Shown: piece by piece, positions 7,222-16,916 of the stretch
Layout: every line of letters starts with the position of its first letter
How positions within the stretch are numbered: position 1 is the first letter of the stretch
Assembly (NCBI GenBank): GCA_944388795.1
Contig: CALXKD010000008.1
Location: forward strand, 1-53,032
DNA length: 53,032 nucleotides
Source: an uncultured Clostridia bacterium
Lineage (GTDB): Bacteria; Bacillota; Clostridia; TANB77; CAG-508
Direction: 5' to 3'
Translations under genes and position numbers: made by a program
The notes under the pieces: model-generated
What the model saw: only the letters and a program-made list of their open reading frames with translations
Database searches by the model: none
What the model was told of the DNA's origin: nothing

Positions 7222-8860
7222 ATGACGAAAACAGCAGAAAAAAAAGTTTCTAGAGGAAGAAAAGAAACTTTTATGCAAGGAATTGTGACATTAATATTTT
7301 CACAATTGCTAATAAAACTGCTTGGACTTGTATATAATTTATATTTAACCAATAGAGAGGGATTTGGAGACCAGGGAAATGGAATTGTTTCAGCAAGTTA
7401 TCAAATTTATGCAGTATTATTAACCATTTCTTCTACAGGGGTACCCAATGCTATATCAAAACTAGTATCAGAAAGGGTAGCAGTAGGGGACCACAAAGGG
7501 GCATACCGAATATTTAAAATTGCATTTGCAACATTTGCAGTTATTGGTTTGGTAGGAAGCTTGATGTTATTTTTCGGAGCAGGTTTGATTGCAAATCAAT
7601 GGCTACAAATTCCAGATGCAGAAATGACAATGGTGGCATTATCACCAGCTGTATTTTTTGTAGCGATTTCATCAGTTATGAGAGGATATTTTAACGGAAG
7701 ACAAAATTTAAAAGTAACAGCTAGATCACAAACATTAGAGCAGATTTTTAAAACAACACTTACCATTATATTAGTAGAAATTGTTGCAATTGTTTCTAAT
7801 ACATCAACTGTATGGATGGCAGGAGGGGCAACATTAGCGACAACACTAGCAACATTTGTAGGATTTGGATATTTATATTTGTTCTATAAAACTAGAAGAA
7901 AAGAAATTGCTTCAGAGATAAGAGAAACCGTTAATTATAAATATGAAAGAGTTAGAAATATTGTCAAAAAAATTCTACTGGTTTCTATTCCAATTGCACT
8001 AACCGCAATCATGTCATCATTAAATAAAAATATAGATTCATTTACAGTTGTAAGAAGTTTGAGACAATTTATGAGTGAAGATATGGCCATAACACAATAT
8101 GGAATACTAGGAGGAAAGGTAGATACTTTAACAAGTTTACCATTATCCTTTAATGTGGCTTTCGCAACAGCATTAGTACCAGCCATATCTGCAGCAAAAG
8201 CAGTAAAAGATTATAAATCTATTAAACAAAAATCAACTTTTACATTATTAATGTCTATGTTGATAGGACTTCCATGCACAGTAGGAATGTGTATATTTGC
8301 AGGACCAATATTAAATTTATTATATCCTAATGCAAGTTCAGGAGAATTGGTATTACAAATTAGTGCATTTACGATTATATTTACAATATTAGATCAAACA
8401 ATTAATTCTATTTTACAAGGATATGGAAAATTAAGAGTACCAGCAATGGCATTAGGATGCCGGTGTAATTGTGAAATTAATCTTGAATTTAATTCTAGTT
8501 CCAATACCTGCAATAGGTGTTAATGGTGCAGCGATTGCATCAGTGGCATGTCATCTAGTGGCATTTGGAATTTCAATTATGGCTTTAAAGAAAACAATAA
8601 GAATAAAATTAGGAGTAAGAAGATTTGTTATAAAACCAATACTTGCAACAGTGATTATGGCAATTTGCTCATATTTTATATATTCTTTACTTTTAGGAAT
8701 AATTGCAGAAAAATTGGCTACAATAATAGCAATATCATCAGCAATCATTATTTATGCATTGGCAGTTGTTGTATTACATGTATTTACAAAACAAGAAATA
8801 AAAATGTTGCCAGCAGGAAATAAGATATGTATGATATTAGAAAAGTTAAAAATATATTAA
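7222..8860 (+). CDS. SpoVB/MurJ-type polysaccharide flippase, +1 frameshift at CGG
   Basis: This is a MATE/MOP-fold lipid-linked oligosaccharide flippase of the SpoVB/MurJ type, located in the cytoplasmic membrane. The first frame (7222-8523) carries family motifs such as GLVYNLYLTN, SSTGVPNAISKLVSER, RGYFNGRQN and LQGYGKLRVPA over about 11-12 membrane helices. It then reaches an in-frame CGG at 8461 and would stop 20 codons later with a Cys/Asn-rich non-membrane tail. Skipping the C continues as GVIVKLILNLILVPI and adds the last three or four helices to 8860, giving about 545 residues, the expected length. It is probably used for peptidoglycan, cortex or another envelope polymer. A GGAGG ribosome binding site precedes the ATG. 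Confidence 0.82.
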
Positions 8861-8980
8861 AATTTCAGAAAAAAAGAAGGATTTTATATATTTTTGGCGA
8901 ATAAATTTATATAGTAGTACATTTATTGCCATTCTAAGCAATAAAAGTACATAACATTATACTTATAGGAGGTAATTTAA

Positions 8981-9259
8981 ATGAACAAAGCTGAATTAAT
9001 CGCAGCAGTAGCTGCAAAAACAGGAGACACAAAAAAAGCAGCTGAAGAAGCAGTAAATGCATTCGTAGAAGTTGTAACAAATGCTTTAAAAGAAGGAGAT
9101 AAAGTTCAATTAGTTGGATTTGGATCTTTCGAAGTAAGAAAAAGAGCAGCTAGAAAAGGTAGAAACCCACAAACTAAAGAAGAAATCAAAATACCTGCAT
9201 CAAAAGCTCCAGTATTCAAAGCTGGTAAAGCATTAAAAGATTTAGTAAACAAAAAATAA
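8981..9259 (+). CDS. hup: HU family DNA-binding protein
   Basis: A 92-residue HU protein, the nucleoid-associated dimer that bends DNA. The sequence has the classic [15 protein letters not shown] start, the helix [20 protein letters not shown], the [20 protein letters not shown] beta region and the arm residues [20 protein letters not shown]. It is monocistronic, with a strong AGGAGG ribosome binding site and a terminator. Its codon use is enriched for GCT and TCC relative to neighbours, as expected for a highly expressed gene. Confidence 0.98.
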   Translation: MNKAELIAAVAAKTGDTKKAAEEAVNAFVEVVTNALKEGDKVQLVGFGSFEVRKRAARKGRNPQTKEEIKIPASKAPVFKAGKALKDLVNKK

Positions 9260-9298
9260 TTCAATAAATGAAAGTATATATAAATATATGAATATATG

Positions 9299-9328
9299 AA
9301 AAAGAGACTTCATCATGAAGTCTCTTTT
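9299..9328. terminator. Bidirectional terminator between hup and aspS
   Basis: AAAGAGACTTCAT and ATGAAGTCTCTTT form a perfect 13-bp stem, A-rich before and T-rich after. It serves the convergent hup and aspS transcripts. Confidence 0.85.
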
Positions 9329-9345
9329 ACGTATATATATGAAAT

Positions 9346-11103
9346 TTATTTTTTATCAACAATAATGTGAACATCTCGTAATTGGTCACGTCTTACATAA
9401 CTTGGTGCACCCATCATTAAATCTTGTGCTTTACTATTTAATGGGAAGGCAATTACTTCTCTAATCGTATCAGAATCAGATAATAACATTAGCATCCTAT
9501 CAATTCCAGGTGCAATACCAGCATGTGGAGGAGCACCAAATTGAAAGGCAGTATATAAAGCACCAAATTTATTTTTTACTTCTTCTTCTGTATAACCAGC
9601 CATAGTAAATGCTTTTAACATGATATCAATATCATGGTTTCTAACTGCTCCAGAAGAAAGCTCAATACCATTACATACAATATCATATTGATAAGCTAAA
9701 ATGTCTAATGGATTTTCATTTTCTAATGCCTCCAAACCACCTTGTGGCATAGAAAATGGGTTATGACTAAAGCTAATTTTTCCATGGTCATCAAGTTCAA
9801 ACATTGGAAAATCAATAATCCAACAAAACTTGAAAACATTGTTATCAATTAAACCAAGTCTTTTTCCAAGTTCATCTCTAATTTGTCCAGATAAAGTTTC
9901 AACAACACCAGGAACTTCAGCGATAAAGAATAGACAATCTCCTGGTTTTGAATTGGTTCTTTTACACATTTCAATTCTAGCATCATCAGGTATGAATTTG
10001 GCAATAGGTCCTTGAAAACTTCCATCATCTAAAATTCTTAACCATGCTAGTCCTTTAGCTTTTAAATCTTTTATGGCATAGTCTGTCATACCTTCGAAAA
10101 AGCTTCTTGGCTCATTAGCTACATCATGTGTAGAAATAATTCTAACAATTTTGCCTTGGAAAGCACGTAAATCTACATGTTCAAAAACATCTGTAACATC
10201 AACAATTTCCAAAGGATTTCTTAAATCAGGTTTATCGGTTCCATATTTTAACATAGCCTCTTTATATGGAATTCTTGGAAATGGATATTCTGCAATTTCT
10301 TTATCAGAAAACTTTTTAAAAGTGTTGTAAATGACAGGTTCTATTGCTTGAAATACATCTTCTTGTGTTGCAAAACTCATTTCCATATCTAATTGATAGA
10401 ATTCACCAGGAGCTCTGTCAGCTCTTGCATCTTCATCTCTAAAACATGGTGCGATTTGAAAATATTTATCAATACCAGAAACCATTAATAATTGTTTGAA
10501 TTGTTGAGGTGCTTGTGGTAGAGCATAAAATTTTCCAGGGTGTAATCTACTTGGAACCAAATAATCTCTAGCACCTTCTGGAGAAGAACTTGTAAGGATT
10601 GGTGTTTGCACTTCTAAAAATCCTTGTTCAATCATTTGTGTTCTTAAAAATTGAATAACATTCGCTCTTAATATTAAATTGTTTTTTAATCGATCATTTC
10701 GTAAATCTAAGAAACGATATTGTAATCTTAAATCCTCTCTAATTTCTTGATTTGTATTTATTTCAAAAGGAAGATTTTGTGTTCTTTTTCCTAGAATTTT
10801 AATATCTTCAATTCGAATTTCTACCAAACCAGTTTTAAGTTTTGGGTTAATGGTTTCTTCATCACGTTTTTTTACTGTACCAAATACAGTTACTGTAGAT
10901 TCAATGGGAATATGTGAAGCAAAATCTACATCTTCAGCTTTTCCTGAAGTGACTACTTGTGTAATTCCATACATATCTCGAATATCTAAGAAAACTAAAC
11001 CTCCTAAATCTCTAATGGTTTGAACCCATCCACTAATTCTAACTTGTTTTCCCACATCATCTAATGTGATTTCGTTACAGTTGTGTGTTCTGTACTCATT
11101 CAT
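9346..11103 (-). CDS. aspS: Aspartyl-tRNA synthetase
   Basis: A class IIb aspartyl-tRNA synthetase of bacterial type, 585 residues. The N-terminal OB fold includes VRISGWVQTIRDLGGLVFLDIRD. Motif 2 is visible as FQIAPCFRDEDARADRAPGEFYQLDMEM, and motif 3 as GAPPHAGIAPGIDRMLML. The GAD insertion domain lies between. I place the start at 11103 (MNEYRTHNC) because an AGGAGGTAAG ribosome binding site precedes it. A longer in-frame extension to 11160 would run into the T-box leader. Expression is controlled by the T-box upstream, responding to uncharged tRNA. Confidence 0.97.
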   Translation of the reverse strand: MNEYRTHNCNEITLDDVGKQVRISGWVQTIRDLGGLVFLDIRDMYGITQVVTSGKAEDVDFASHIPIESTVTVFGTVKKRDEETINPKLKTGLVEIRIEDIKILGKRTQNLPFEINTNQEIREDLRLQYRFLDLRNDRLKNNLILRANVIQFLRTQMIEQGFLEVQTPILTSSSPEGARDYLVPSRLHPGKFYALPQAPQQFKQLLMVSGIDKYFQIAPCFRDEDARADRAPGEFYQLDMEMSFATQEDVFQAIEPVIYNTFKKFSDKEIAEYPFPRIPYKEAMLKYGTDKPDLRNPLEIVDVTDVFEHVDLRAFQGKIVRIISTHDVANEPRSFFEGMTDYAIKDLKAKGLAWLRILDDGSFQGPIAKFIPDDARIEMCKRTNSKPGDCLFFIAEVPGVVETLSGQIRDELGKRLGLIDNNVFKFCWIIDFPMFELDDHGKISFSHNPFSMPQGGLEALENENPLDILAYQYDIVCNGIELSSGAVRNHDIDIMLKAFTMAGYTEEEVKNKFGALYTAFQFGAPPHAGIAPGIDRMLMLLSDSDTIREVIAFPLNSKAQDLMMGAPSYVRRDQLRDVHIIVDKK

Positions 11104-11370
11104 ATTTCTTACCTCCTCTAAATTTGTTAGAGCATAATTTGTATCCGAAAAAGGGTACAAAAAAACGCCCTTTGCAAAATTGCAGGGACGAAATAAATCC
11201 GCGGTACCACCCAGCTTGAAAATTAAATAAATATATGTGTCTATCTAATTTTCCACTTTATTAAAAATTGCTCCAATGTGTTTCACAAGTTTAGGTTGAC
11301 CTTAAAGGGCTTTCAGCCGGTGACCCTTATTCTCTAAAAGTAACTTCTAACTGCTTTCATTGTACAAACG
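11104..11370 (-). promoter_or_regulatory. T-box riboswitch leader of aspS
   Basis: On the minus strand, the diagnostic T-box antiterminator sequence GGGTGGTACCGCGG lies around 11199-11212. It is followed by a terminator hairpin (CGTCCCTGCAA paired with TTGCAAAGGGCG) and a T run near 11160-11166. Upstream, GGCTGAAAGCC near 11318 and TTGGAGC near 11272 are typical T-box leader segments. Binding of uncharged tRNA to the TGGT/ACC region would favour antitermination. I could not assign the specifier codon with certainty. Confidence 0.92.
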
Positions 11371-11710
11371 CAAATATATTTTTGAAATGTCAAATACTAT
11401 TTTACACAGTTTATGTAATTTTGTCAAGAAATATACATAAAAAAATCCTAGAGTTTTTTACTCTAAGACTTAAAAGTTATTCAAATTATATCAATAAATG
11501 ATTTAAATATCAATAAAAATTGTAAAAAAATTTAGAAAAAATTTAGAAATTAATTTATAAGGAAAAAGAAATAAAAAAAGAAAATATGAAATAACAGAAA
11601 GCTAATGATAACAATACTTTTACGAATTTAAAAATTTCTTTAAGTAAAAAACTAAAAGAAATAACTTAAAGTGGATGAATTGTGTAAAACAAAGGAAAAG
11701 GAGAGGAATC
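11371..11710. other. AT-rich intergenic region between divergent aspS and the pilin-like gene
   Basis: No gene is supported here. A short hairpin TAGAGT/ACTCTA lies at about 11450-11467. The rest is A-rich and presumably holds the aspS promoter on the left and the promoter of the surface-protein gene on the right, neither of which I can define confidently. Confidence 0.5.
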
Positions 11711-13228
11711 ATGAAAAGAAAAAGTGATAAGGGAATTACATTATTAGCATTAGTTATTACAATAATCATATTATTAATTTTAGCAGGAATTACGATAAGT
11801 ACAATAACAGGAGACGATGGAATTATCAAAAATGCAGGACAAGCAAAAGAAGAAACAGAAATAGCTAATGAGAAAGAAATTGTGGAAAAAGCAACCGTAC
11901 AAGCCATGGGAAAGAATAAATATGGAAATGTTGAAGAAAGTGAATTGCAAAGTGAGTTAGATAAAGAAACAGGAGAAGGAAAAACAGAGGCAACAGATAT
12001 AGGAGATGAATTTGAGGTTGTATTTAATGAGTCGGATCGATACTACATGGTGGATAAGGATGGAAATGTAGGAGAAGCACAGGATATTATTGAGGATAAA
12101 AATCCAGGAGATATTACAACTGGAAAGGATGGAGAAACATTAGATGGAAGTGAAGAAAAACCATATGAGATATGGTGTATAGAAGATTTGCTTGAATGGT
12201 CGAATAATTATAATACCTATCTAAATTCTGAAATAATATTATGTAGAAATTTAAATTTTAAATCTAAATATTCATATGCTGATAGTGAAAGAACAGATTA
12301 TGGAGATGTGAATGAAGATAATGCAACTGATCCTTTAATACAGGAGATGCAAACAGGAAAAGGATTTAAACCAATTGCGAATTTTTCAGGAAACTTTAAT
12401 GGACAAGCTTATAAAGTAGATAATATTTATATAGATTATACAGGTATGACAAAAAGTGTGGGATTATTCTCATATGTAACGAATGCAGAAATTAGCAATC
12501 TGGAAATATCAGGAAATATATCAGGAAATTCAGCAGGAGGAATAATTGGCGTAGGAGGTAAAAATGTTACTTGTGTAAGATTGAAAAATAAGTGTAGTAT
12601 ACATGGGGAAGGAAGAGGTGCAGGAGGAATTATAGGTTATTACGAGTATGGAAAGGAATTAAAAATAATTAATTGCGAAAATTTAGGAAATATATTAGGA
12701 CAAAACTCTACTAATGTAGGGGGAATAGTAGGCTATGCGTATGCGCCAAATGATAGTTCGAATCAAGAAATATATATATATAATTCTTCAAATCAAGCAA
12801 TAGTAGAAACTAGAAATGGTAATGTAGGTGGTATGATAGGATGCTTAAATAGCGATGGTGCAGGATATAGTAATGGAAAAATATATAATTGTTATAATAC
12901 TGGAAAAATAAGTGTGACAGAAAAGTTAGGACAATCAGATGGAAATACGGGAGGTATATATGGATTATTTAGAAGTGTGGTTTCTGCAAATTTAGAAATA
13001 AAAAATTCATATATTCTTTCAGAATTAGATTTAAAGGTAGGTACATCAGGTTGGTCTTGTCTGGTTAATGGAGAAAAAATTAATGATGATTACATTAATG
13101 CCAAATTTTTAGAAAAAAGTTATATGCAAAGTCAAGAATTTATAAATGAACTAAATGCATTTAAATTAGAAGGTGAAGATTTAGATTATTGGAAGCTAAA
13201 AGAAAATGGATATCCAACTTTTGAATAA
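11711..13228 (+). CDS. Pilin-like secreted protein with GLUG repeats
   Basis: The 505-residue protein starts with a short basic leader and GITLLALVITIIILLILAGI, which resembles a type IV prepilin cleavage site and hydrophobic helix. Cleavage would follow the Gly, although the usual Glu at +5 is replaced by Ala. A charged helical region follows (residues 38-110), then from about residue 195 an extracellular beta-repeat region with GLUG-type motifs (SVGLFSYVTNAEISNLEISG, SAGGIIG, NVGGIVGYAY, NTGGIYGLF). It is probably surface-exposed or pseudopilin-anchored. I chose ATG 11711 because a GGAGAGG ribosome binding site precedes it. The function is unknown. A second pilin-like protein is at 47510. 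Confidence 0.75.
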   Translation: MKRKSDKGITLLALVITIIILLILAGITISTITGDDGIIKNAGQAKEETEIANEKEIVEKATVQAMGKNKYGNVEESELQSELDKETGEGKTEATDIGDEFEVVFNESDRYYMVDKDGNVGEAQDIIEDKNPGDITTGKDGETLDGSEEKPYEIWCIEDLLEWSNNYNTYLNSEIILCRNLNFKSKYSYADSERTDYGDVNEDNATDPLIQEMQTGKGFKPIANFSGNFNGQAYKVDNIYIDYTGMTKSVGLFSYVTNAEISNLEISGNISGNSAGGIIGVGGKNVTCVRLKNKCSIHGEGRGAGGIIGYYEYGKELKIINCENLGNILGQNSTNVGGIVGYAYAPNDSSNQEIYIYNSSNQAIVETRNGNVGGMIGCLNSDGAGYSNGKIYNCYNTGKISVTEKLGQSDGNTGGIYGLFRSVVSANLEIKNSYILSELDLKVGTSGWSCLVNGEKINDDYINAKFLEKSYMQSQEFINELNAFKLEGEDLDYWKLKENGYPTFE

Positions 13229-13236
13229 AAATATAT

Positions 13237-13270
13237 AAAAAGTCTTAGAGCATATATTCTAAGACTTTTA
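13237..13270. terminator. Bidirectional terminator
   Basis: AAAAGTCTTAGA and TCTAAGACTTTT pair over 12 bp around an eight-base loop. The stem lies between the convergent pilin-like gene and the small membrane-protein gene, overlapping the latter's last codon. Confidence 0.8.
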
Positions 13271-13519
13271 AAAACTTTCCTTTTTTACATCATCAATAAT
13301 TGTAGCTGAAATAATAAAGCTAACAGCAAAATTCAAGCCAAGTACAACTCCTAAAATACCGATATAGTAAATAATTGGATATGTAAAAAAGAACATGTAT
13401 GTAAGTAAAACCATTGCTGAAATTAAACAGATGATGAAAGAAGAAGAAAGTCCAATTTTTAAAATATGTAATATTTTTTTATCTAAATTTTTATAATTTT
13501 GTATCAATAGTTTAATCAT
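13268..13519 (-). CDS. Small membrane protein of unknown function
   Basis: An 83-residue protein with two predicted membrane helices (about residues 25-47 and 52-72, Ile/Leu/Val/Phe-rich) and a charged C-terminal end (DDVKKESF). I do not recognise a family. The N-terminal LLIQNYKNLDKKILHILKIG segment is amphipathic and cytoplasmic-looking. I favour the ATG at 13519 because AGAGGTG lies eight bases upstream. The longer start seven codons earlier has no ribosome binding site. Confidence 0.55.
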   Translation of the reverse strand: MIKLLIQNYKNLDKKILHILKIGLSSSFIICLISAMVLLTYMFFFTYPIIYYIGILGVVLGLNFAVSFIISATIIDDVKKESF

Positions 13520-13679
13520 AAAAGATACACCTCTATTCATAAATTACTATACCTATCGTAACATAAAATAAAAGGAAAGACAATGGAAGATTTCACCACT
13601 AGATGTGGGAAAATTGAAGAAAAAGAAAAAAAGTGGTATAATAGAATAGATTAAAAAATAAGTAAAATTAGGAGAAAAT

Positions 13680-14495
13680 ATGTATATAGGAAATAATAAT
13701 AGATTAAAAGAACTGGTAGAATATATAGAAAAAAATTTAACAGAGGAAATTGACTATAAAGAGTTAGCAAAGATATTATTAGTAAATGAATATACACTTC
13801 ATAGAATATTCTATTTTGTTACCAATATAACATTAGCAGAATATATCAGGAAAAGAAGATTGAGTATGGCAGCAATTGATTTACTAGAAAAGAATAGTAA
13901 AGTGTTAGATGTAGCAATTAAATATCAATATGATTCAGGAACATCTTTTTCTAGAGCTTTTAAGAAGATGATGGGATTCTTACCAAAAGATATTCATAAA
14001 AACATGAATAATATAACATATTTTCCAATATTGACATTTGAAGATGTTCGTGAAGAGCAAAAAGAACTAACATTTGAAAAAGTAGAAAATGTAAGTTTTG
14101 AATTTTATACAATTCATAATCATGTAAAGATGAGCCATATATCTGAAATGGCAGCTAAGTTTTGGAAGGATGTGTATAGAGAAAGAGGAGATATTTTTCA
14201 AGGAAATGCCTATGGTCTTGTGGAATACAATGTACATGATTACGATGAAAACAGTGATGTTACGTATTATATTGCAAGTACTAAAAAATTTGAGGGAAGT
14301 AAAAAATATAGTATTAAAAATAAGAAATTTCTAGTATTTGATATAGATACAATAGAAGGTAAGGCTATTGGAAAATTTACACATGATATATATGTAAATT
14401 TTATTCCATATTCAGGATATAATTTAGACAATGTGCCAGATATAGAGGAATATATTGATGATAAAAGAACGAGAATCTATGTGGCAGTTATATAA
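13680..14495 (+). CDS. AraC family regulator with GyrI-like effector domain
   Basis: This 271-residue transcription regulator has an N-terminal AraC-type double helix-turn-helix (residues 8-105: IEKNLTEEIDYKELAKI, the second helix pair around VAIKYQYDSGTSFSRAFKKM, then GFLPKDIHK). The C-terminal half, residues 115-271, resembles the GyrI-like effector-binding domain that binds small hydrophobic or cationic ligands, as in SoxS/Rob-like and BmrR-type proteins. The ligand and targets are unknown. It is monocistronic, with a strong terminator. The start has a weak AGGAGAAA ribosome binding site. Confidence 0.8.
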   Translation: MYIGNNNRLKELVEYIEKNLTEEIDYKELAKILLVNEYTLHRIFYFVTNITLAEYIRKRRLSMAAIDLLEKNSKVLDVAIKYQYDSGTSFSRAFKKMMGFLPKDIHKNMNNITYFPILTFEDVREEQKELTFEKVENVSFEFYTIHNHVKMSHISEMAAKFWKDVYRERGDIFQGNAYGLVEYNVHDYDENSDVTYYIASTKKFEGSKKYSIKNKKFLVFDIDTIEGKAIGKFTHDIYVNFIPYSGYNLDNVPDIEEYIDDKRTRIYVAVI

Positions 14496-14530
14496 AATCA
14501 ACTATTTATGTATGAAAATAGTTGGTTTTT
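14494..14530 (+). terminator. Terminator of the AraC-type gene
   Basis: AAAATCAACTATTT and AAATAGTTGGTTTTT form an AT-rich stem with one G-U pair, ending in T. It lies directly at the stop codon. Confidence 0.8.
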
Positions 14531-14611
14531 ATTTTTATAGAAATGCTACTATATAAATAGGACCATTGTGTCATTTTGCAGGGATAGGTTCATAATGAAA
14601 GGAGAATGGAT

Positions 14612-15694
14612 ATGGATAATATATTAACTAAAGCAACATGGAGGATGCGGAAGACAGATGATTGTCTAGCGGGACAGGAAGTGAATGCTTCCTTAATTCC
14701 AACAGGAGGGACTTCTTATCAATTATATGTCCCAAGTGGCGGTTGTCACAATGCCTGTGTGTTCTGCAATTACGGATTCAATCATCCAGTGCGGAAGGAA
14801 GAGATATTAAAGAAGGTGGAGCATATTTGTAGGTATTTACCCGCAAATATCGAAACTTTGATTTTAGAATCGTCCGGTAGCTTTTTGGATGATAGAGAAC
14901 TTCCGCTGGAGCTGCAATACCAGATAATGGAGATTGTGGCTAAGACGAGTGTGTATAGAATTCAGATTGAAACACACTATAAGACAGTAACTTACGAGAA
15001 GGTGAAGAAAATCCTTCAAATATTGAAGGGGCATGAAGTATCGTTGGAATTGGGGGTAGAAAGTACAAATCATTCAACTCTAAAAATATATAATAAAGAC
15101 ATAGATGTTGCAGAGTTGTATGAAGTTGTAGGAAACTGTGACACATTAGGCATAGAAACAAGCTTGAATGTCATGGTAGGCGCGCCTCTTTTGACGATAC
15201 AGGAGCAGGTGCAGGATACGCTAAACACAGTTCAGGACATCTTGAGATGTTGCCCGGAAAGCACAGCGATTGTACTGTTTCCGGTAAATGTGAAAGATTA
15301 TACACTATTGAAGCATATGTATAATCAGGGACGATATTCTGTGATTTCTCACTGGGAATTTATAGAGGTACTGGAAAAGATACCGAAGGATGCATTAGAC
15401 CGGATATTTATTTCTTGGTGGGGAAATCGGGTTAATGAATTTCATGGAAAAAATGCCATTATTCATCCGAGAAGCTGTAACAATTGCCATGACAGGCTGA
15501 TGAAGTTCTATAGCAGTTTTGTAAATGCAGATAGTCTGCAAGAAAAACAACGGCTTGTTGAAGAAATTGGAGAAGTTACCTGCCAGTGCAGAACGGCATA
15601 CGAAAAAGAAAAAGCCGACCAAAAAGTGGATAAGGATATCTACGAGAGACTGGAGGAGGAAAAAGAAAATTTAGGGAAAGAATTTGATTTATGA
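14612..15694 (+). CDS. Radical SAM protein, GC-richer foreign gene
   Basis: A 360-residue radical SAM enzyme with the CxxxCxxC cluster motif in GGCHNACVFCNYG near residue 47, and downstream barrel features (LILESSGSFLDD, GVESTNHSTLKIYNKD, VMVGAPLLT). A second Cys-rich region at the C-terminus (SCNNCHDR, CQC) could bind another cluster or zinc. The substrate is unknown. The layout resembles the Elp3/archaeosine-related and TIGR01210-like families. Base and codon use differ sharply from all neighbours (CTG, GCG, CGG, CCG are common), so it was acquired laterally. It contains five in-frame CGG codons (14648 and four more) that must read as Arg. I prefer ATG 14612, seven bases after AAAGGAG, over ATG 14606. 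Confidence 0.75.
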   Translation: MDNILTKATWRMRKTDDCLAGQEVNASLIPTGGTSYQLYVPSGGCHNACVFCNYGFNHPVRKEEILKKVEHICRYLPANIETLILESSGSFLDDRELPLELQYQIMEIVAKTSVYRIQIETHYKTVTYEKVKKILQILKGHEVSLELGVESTNHSTLKIYNKDIDVAELYEVVGNCDTLGIETSLNVMVGAPLLTIQEQVQDTLNTVQDILRCCPESTAIVLFPVNVKDYTLLKHMYNQGRYSVISHWEFIEVLEKIPKDALDRIFISWWGNRVNEFHGKNAIIHPRSCNNCHDRLMKFYSSFVNADSLQEKQRLVEEIGEVTCQCRTAYEKEKADQKVDKDIYERLEEEKENLGKEFDL

Positions 15695-15708
15695 ACCTAA
15701 CCCTAATA

Positions 15709-15750
15709 CCTAAAAACCACCTAGCTGAGTTGCTTTAGGTGGTTTTAGGG
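15709..15750. terminator. Bidirectional terminator between the radical SAM and nitroreductase genes
   Basis: CCTAAAAACCACCTA pairs with TAGGTGGTTTTAGG around a short loop. The genes converge here. Confidence 0.85.
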
Positions 15751-15778
15751 GTTTATAATATATTTCGATAATCTTATT

Positions 15779-16357
15779 TTATTGATTATTCTTATCTTTA
15801 GGAATATTATTTAACAACAGTTTATCCATAGGAAAACGCTCTCTTCTTCCAGGGATTTCTTCTGGATATCCAATAATTAAAGTAGAAACTTGTTCTAAAT
15901 CATCCAATTTTAAATATTCATTAATTTCATCTGCGACATACAAAGTATCACAAATCCAGGTACAACCCAATCCTAGGTCAAAACATTTCAAGTTCATATG
16001 TTCAATCGCAGCACCTAAAGATAAATAATCTGGTTTTTTATAATGTATTTTTTTGTTTTTACTATGGTAGTTAGGCGTAAATACCATAATGGCTTTATTG
16101 GCTGTTTTCATTTGATTAGCAGAACCTTTAATACTTGTATGAATATCCTTGTATTCTTCACCCCACTGATACATCATATTGGTAATATCTTCTTTTTGTT
16201 TATCGTCTAGAATATAGAATCTCCAAGGCTGTCTATTTTTTGCAGAGGGAGCTAACATAGCACTTTGTATGATTTCATACAAATACTCATTAGGTACATT
16301 CTGATTTTTAAATTTTCTAATGGTTTTTCTATTTGATATTGCTTTATCTAATTCCAT
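15779..16357 (-). CDS. Nitroreductase family protein
   Basis: A 192-residue FMN-dependent nitroreductase-fold enzyme. The family opening AISNRKTIRKFKNQNVP supplies phosphate-binding Arg residues, followed by MLAPSAKNRQPWRFYIL near residue 35, LSLGAAIEHMNLKCFDLGLGCTWIC near 113, and the C-terminal GYPEEIPGRRERFPMDKLL. Such proteins reduce nitro compounds, quinones or flavins using NAD(P)H. The physiological substrate cannot be read from sequence. It is monocistronic, with a GGAGATG ribosome binding site. Confidence 0.9.
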   Translation of the reverse strand: MELDKAISNRKTIRKFKNQNVPNEYLYEIIQSAMLAPSAKNRQPWRFYILDDKQKEDITNMMYQWGEEYKDIHTSIKGSANQMKTANKAIMVFTPNYHSKNKKIHYKKPDYLSLGAAIEHMNLKCFDLGLGCTWICDTLYVADEINEYLKLDDLEQVSTLIIGYPEEIPGRRERFPMDKLLLNNIPKDKNNQ

Positions 16358-16428
16358 GATTTCATCTCCTGTATAAATTAATTTATAAAATTACAATACA
16401 TAAATTATATAATAAGGAGAAAAATAAA

Positions 16429-16463
16429 AAACAACTTTTCTACAATTAAAAAAGTTGCTTTTA
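16429..16463 (-). terminator. Terminator of rpsT
   Basis: On the minus strand, CAACTTTT and AAAAGTTG form a stem followed by a T run. It lies 30 bases beyond the rpsT stop codon. Confidence 0.7.
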
Positions 16464-16493
16464 ATAAAAACTATGCATAATCTTTATTTCATG

Positions 16494-16760
16494 TTAAGCC
16501 ATAGCTGCATTTAATTTCTTTGATAAATTAGATTTTTTTCTAGCTGCAGTGTTTTTTACAATAACACCTTTTGTACAAGCTTGATCTATTTTTTTAGTTG
16601 CTTCAGAAAATAGAACTTTAGCTTCTTCTATATTTCCAGCTTCAATCGCTTCTTCAAATTTTCTAACAGCTGATTTATATCCAGATTTTATCATATTATT
16701 TCTTAAAGTTTTTTTCTCAATTACTTTAACTCTTTTTTTAGCTGATTTAATATTTGGCAT
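16494..16760 (-). CDS. rpsT: 30S ribosomal protein S20
   Basis: Ribosomal protein S20, 88 residues, an early-binding 30S protein. The sequence starts [21 protein letters not shown] and has the helical [18 protein letters not shown] and the conserved [21 protein letters not shown] end. It is monocistronic, preceded by a GAGGAGGTG ribosome binding site. Confidence 0.97.
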   Translation of the reverse strand: MPNIKSAKKRVKVIEKKTLRNNMIKSGYKSAVRKFEEAIEAGNIEEAKVLFSEATKKIDQACTKGVIVKNTAARKKSNLSKKLNAAMA

Positions 16761-16916
16761 CTATAAGCACCTCCTCTTAGTCAATTATTCATTATAACAT
16801 CTGATATTCTAACATATTTTTTTATGAAATGCAAGTGAATTTTCCAATTTATTATTGTATTATGAAAAAACTTATGATATATTTTTGTATAGAGAGATAA
16901 AAAAGGAGTGATAATC

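Noticed and set aside
11104..11160. N-terminal extension of aspS
   Set aside because: It lies in the T-box leader next to the terminator hairpin. The family N-terminus and a good ribosome binding site support 11103.
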